A DNA stretch of 16,481 nt, taken from contig JAZBPJ010000124.1 in assembly GCA_036351575.1 (NCBI GenBank), positions 1-16,481 on the forward strand, read 5' to 3'. Under the pieces are notes generated by a model. That model had not been told where the DNA came from, did not search any database, and saw only the letters and a list, made by a program, of their open reading frames with translations. The translations under genes were made by a program, and so were the position numbers. This document shows positions 14,555 to 16,481 of the stretch, in pieces. This DNA is from JABDPF01 sp036351575. GTDB taxonomy: Bacteria; Pseudomonadota; Gammaproteobacteria; Xanthomonadales; SZUA-36. Positions within the stretch are counted from its first letter, which is position 1. Each line of letters opens with the position of its first letter.

Positions 14555-14600
14555 AAAAAAACCGGGCGCCGAAACCCCTCGAGGTTAACGACGCCCGGTG
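14555..14600 (-). terminator. Intrinsic terminator of the DUF4397 gene
   Basis: Read on the minus strand, ACCGGGCG (14592-14599) pairs with CGCCCGGT (14561-14568) and is followed by seven T. The 23-nt loop holds the palindrome CCTCGAGG, which can form an inner stem. A second small hairpin, GTGCCC-GCAAT-GGGCAC (14607-14623), lies between it and the stop codon. It terminates the DUF4397 transcript and separates it from the lipid operon. Confidence 0.85.
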
Positions 14601-14658
14601 CTTTCAGTGCCCGCAATGGGCACGGCTGGGTCTTTTTCAGGTCAGCCTTTCATTCCGC

Positions 14659-15777
14659 TTACTGCGTATCCACGCAGGGGAACGGGGCGGACAGCTGAGA
14701 GGAGGTGTAGGTCACGGGATCCTGGCCATCGAGACGTACCGTGGCCGTGCCATCGAGACAGGACGTCTTCTCGAAATCGATCTCGCCGATCTTGGTGGTT
14801 GTGACCATGTCACCTTCCATGGAACCGCCGCCTTCGTGGGCGTACAGCGCCGTGGTGGCCATCGTGCCGTCGAAGCCGCCCGGGTTGTTGCAGACATCGT
14901 CCACGTCACCCGGAATCACGTCGCAGGAGTCAAAGGTAAAGAACGTGGGATTGCCTTCCATGTCGTAGGTGTACCAGGTCCCCACAACGCGGTTCTGCGC
15001 GGGCATCGGCTGGAATACGTAGCCGGTGCCGGAGCCTTCCTGGATCATCCACATGCCGTTGTAGCGGTTGTCGACGGGCGTGCGCGTCGGCAGTTCGCCA
15101 ACCGGGAACGCGACGATGCCCAGCGGCTGGTTGATGCCGTCGCCGACCGCGAATACGGTGATGTCGGCACCGGCGGGCAACTCGACCGGCAGCGGATCGA
15201 TGTAGTTGACCGTGCCGTCGTTTGAAGCCACTTTCAGGTCGTACTCAGCGGCCGGAATTTCAAAGAAACCGCTGTTGATGCCGTAGGGCACGCCGGTCAG
15301 GTTGTTGACCACGTCGCCGCCGGCGGTGCGGATCGAAACCTCGGTCGCCGCCAGGTCAGCGGCAAACGGCGCGGAGTGCACGACACGGATGTTCAGGTTG
15401 CCGCTCGCCGGGGCCGTGGTGTTGTCTTCCAGCGCCCACAGCTCGAGCGGCTGGGTAACGATGTTGCCGACGGCGAACAGCGTATAGTCCTTGCCGTCTT
15501 CCAGCGTGAATTCACCCGTGATCGCCGCGCTGTCGGATCCGACCGGGAACACCTCGATGGTGTAGGTGCCTGCGTCGAACGGCAGGTAGTCCGTGAAGTC
15601 CTTGAACTTCACGCCGGGCAGGGCGACTTCGCCGTTGACCGCGATATCGACCTCGGTGGCGTCGATGCTGTCGGCAAAGGGTGCGAAATGGGCCACGGCG
15701 ACGCGCGCGTCAGCCCAGGCAGACTGGGCCGCCAGCAGCAGGCCCGCCAATGTCAGAGTGGTAACAGTCTTTTGCAT
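14659..15777 (-). CDS. Exported protein with two DUF4397 domains and a novel C-terminal domain
   Basis: The 372-residue protein starts with a signal peptide, MQKTVTTLTLAGLLLAAQSA-WADA, probably cut around residues 22-24. Two tandem DUF4397 beta-sandwich domains follow: RVAVAHFAPFADSIDATEVDI (25-45) to about 117, and NIRVVHSAPFAADLAATEVSI (129-149) to about 226. The motifs VAVGNIVTQPLELWA-like and FAVGDGINQPLGIVAF end each repeat. Residues 235-372 form another domain (YNGMWMIQEGSGTGYVFQP, VGTWYTYDMEGNP) with four Cys (285, 296, 340, 368) and a beta-rich look. DUF4397 proteins are secreted or surface proteins without known activity. GGAG 6 nt upstream fixes the start. It is divergent from the MerR regulator, so it is a probable direct target. 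Confidence 0.9.
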   Translation of the reverse strand: MQKTVTTLTLAGLLLAAQSAWADARVAVAHFAPFADSIDATEVDIAVNGEVALPGVKFKDFTDYLPFDAGTYTIEVFPVGSDSAAITGEFTLEDGKDYTLFAVGNIVTQPLELWALEDNTTAPASGNLNIRVVHSAPFAADLAATEVSIRTAGGDVVNNLTGVPYGINSGFFEIPAAEYDLKVASNDGTVNYIDPLPVELPAGADITVFAVGDGINQPLGIVAFPVGELPTRTPVDNRYNGMWMIQEGSGTGYVFQPMPAQNRVVGTWYTYDMEGNPTFFTFDSCDVIPGDVDDVCNNPGGFDGTMATTALYAHEGGGSMEGDMVTTTKIGEIDFEKTSCLDGTATVRLDGQDPVTYTSSQLSAPFPCVDTQ

Positions 15778-15849
15778 GATAATCTCCAGGTAATATTTGT
15801 ACAGGTTCTACTGCTTGTCAGCGTGCTCCCTCAGGACCACTGCCTTCAA

Positions 15850-15876
15850 TGTATAGTTATAGTACAAATAAATCAA
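15850..15876 (-). promoter_or_regulatory. Candidate promoter of DUF4397 gene with TGTA boxes
   Basis: On the minus strand TTGATT (15871-15876) and TATACA (15850-15855) are separated by 15 bp. The spacer contains AGTACA (15861-15866, plus-strand reading), one of the TGTAYA-like boxes. A TGTACA at 15798-15803 lies in the expected 5' untranslated region. The spacing is short of 17 bp, so the promoter call is tentative. Confidence 0.4.
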
Positions 15877-15892
15877 GCGATTTTCGAAATGT

Positions 15893-15921
15893 TTGTATAT
15901 TAATCGTTCGATATGTATAAT
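15893..15921 (+). promoter_or_regulatory. Sigma-70 promoter of the MerR/LitR-like gene
   Basis: TTGTAT (15893-15898), a 17-bp spacer and a perfect TATAAT (15916-15921) lie 42 nt upstream of the ATG at 15964. TGTA boxes overlap the -35 and -10 and a further box covers the expected start site, which fits autoregulation. AAGGA (15953-15957) is the ribosome-binding site, 6 nt before the ATG. Confidence 0.68.
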
Positions 15922-15963
15922 TAATGTACAAAGTTTTTTCGAACAATAAGCGAAGGAAACCAA

Positions 15964-16481
15964 ATGTCTCGCCCCATGCAGAAGATGGATCCGGAGTCTG
16001 AGAAGCTGTACACGATAGGCACCGTGTCAAAACTGACCGGCGTCGGCGCAATCACCCTGCGCGCCTGGGAGCGCCGCTACGGCCTGATCAAGCCGGTCCG
16101 CAAGGAAAGCGGGCACCGCCTGTATACGCGCCAGCACATCGACCAGATCAACCGGATCACCGCGCTGACCCAGCAGGGCATGCGCATCAGCCAGATCCGG
16201 CCGGCAATGCTGGAGACCGGCAGGCCGGAGGCCGACGAAAGCAGCGGCGAGCGGGACATCTGGCGCGAATACATCGACAGCATGATCGCGGCGATCGTGA
16301 AATTCGATGAGAACCGCCTCGAGGAGATCTACAACGAGACCCTGTCGCTCTACCCGATTACGCTGGTCACGAGACGCCTGCTGACCCCGCTGCTGGTCGA
16401 GTTGGGCAATCGCTGGGTAACCGCGACCGGAAGTATCGCGGAAGAGCATTTTTTCGCGTTCTACCTGCGCAACAAGTTCGG
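15964..16481 (+). CDS. litR: MerR-family regulator, CarH/LitR-type (B12 photoreceptor class), 5' part
   Basis: The gene runs off the window end; 172 codons are visible. After a 14-residue lead, YTIGTVSKLTGVGAITLRAW with ERRYGLIKPVR, SGHRLYTRQHI and MRISQI make a standard MerR winged-helix DNA-binding domain (residues 16-80). Residues about 97-172 match the helical B12-binding-2 bundle: LLVELGNRWVTATGSIAEEHF. This contains W151-x9-E161-H162, the W-x9-EH pattern that caps adenosylcobalamin in CarH. The cobalamin-binding Rossmann domain with DxHxxG, which would settle B12 dependence, lies outside. Known CarH/LitR proteins repress promoters in the dark with adenosylcobalamin and release DNA in light. 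It is divergent from the DUF4397 gene and may also control the nearby lipid operon. The symbol is given by family similarity. Confidence 0.86.
   Translation, partial: MSRPMQKMDPESEKLYTIGTVSKLTGVGAITLRAWERRYGLIKPVRKESGHRLYTRQHIDQINRITALTQQGMRISQIRPAMLETGRPEADESSGERDIWREYIDSMIAAIVKFDENRLEEIYNETLSLYPITLVTRRLLTPLLVELGNRWVTATGSIAEEHFFAFYLRNKF

Larger units (their letters stand above)
15850..15930. repeat. Helically phased TGTAYA boxes (candidate CarH/LitR operator)
   Basis: Boxes TGTATA (15850), AGTACA (15861), TGTATA (15894), TGTATA (15914) and TGTACA (15925) start 11, 33, 20 and 11 bp apart, i.e. near whole helical turns. An extra TGTACA is at 15798. TTTGTA extensions occur at 15796 and 15892 on plus and at 15861 and 15925 on minus. 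CarH proteins are known to bind roughly 11-bp repeated half-sites over promoters, so these are plausible sites for the adjacent regulator. The region is AT-rich, so part of the pattern could be chance. Confidence 0.5.

Noticed and set aside
15778..15963. AT-rich spacer as a replication origin or phage attachment site
   Set aside because: No DnaA boxes in order, no tRNA end, no integrase; divergent promoters and regulator boxes explain the composition.

Overview
This window looks like chromosomal DNA from a GC-rich free-living gammaproteobacterium, perhaps of the Wenzhouxiangella/Chromatiales/Xanthomonadales type. That is an inference from codon use, tightly packed operons and gene families; no rRNA or other taxonomic marker is present. 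It contains 18 protein genes, two of them cut by the window edges. I saw no tRNA, IS element, CRISPR array or phage gene.

Left part (1-1685, minus strand): a truncated hotdog-fold thioesterase gene lies behind a small exported protein of unknown function. A LysR-type regulator follows. A TATAAT box just after the LysR stop suggests the first two genes have their own promoter.

Quinone/electrophile unit (1791-4040, plus strand): divergent from the LysR gene, a compact DoxX - pirin - glutathionyl-hydroquinone reductase operon. The same three families occur in the E. coli yqjF/yhaK/yqjG neighbourhood next to the LysR gene yhaJ, so a quinone or aromatic stress response is likely. Next come a ZIP-type metal permease with an altered metal motif and a CPBP (CAAX-like) membrane protease, the latter visibly less GC-rich than its surroundings.

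Central lipid operon (14458 down to 5926, minus strand): ten genes, nearly all overlapping or separated by fewer than 20 nt. In transcription order: a CFA/coclaurine-type SAM methyltransferase; DUF2878 membrane protein; DUF1295 membrane protein; an exported DUF6134-like protein; a Blc-like lipocalin lipoprotein; a COG2907 FAD-dependent oxidoreductase; DUF1365; a second cyclopropane-fatty-acid-synthase-type methyltransferase with Ser at the usual active-site Cys; an unrecognised Trp-rich 168-aa protein; and a zinc alcohol dehydrogenase. The gene content points to modification of unsaturated acyl chains in membrane lipids (methylation or cyclopropanation, then flavin-dependent oxidation) plus lipid handling at the outer membrane.

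Right edge (14659-16481): an exported protein with two DUF4397 domains, ending in a strong intrinsic terminator that separates it from the lipid operon. It is divergent from a MerR-family regulator truncated by the window end. That regulator shows the W-x9-EH signature of adenosylcobalamin photoreceptors (CarH/LitR class). The AT-rich region between them carries several TGTAYA boxes, some spaced 11, 20 or 33 bp apart, and a near-consensus sigma-70 promoter. The most interesting reading is a B12/light-controlled membrane-lipid remodelling system.
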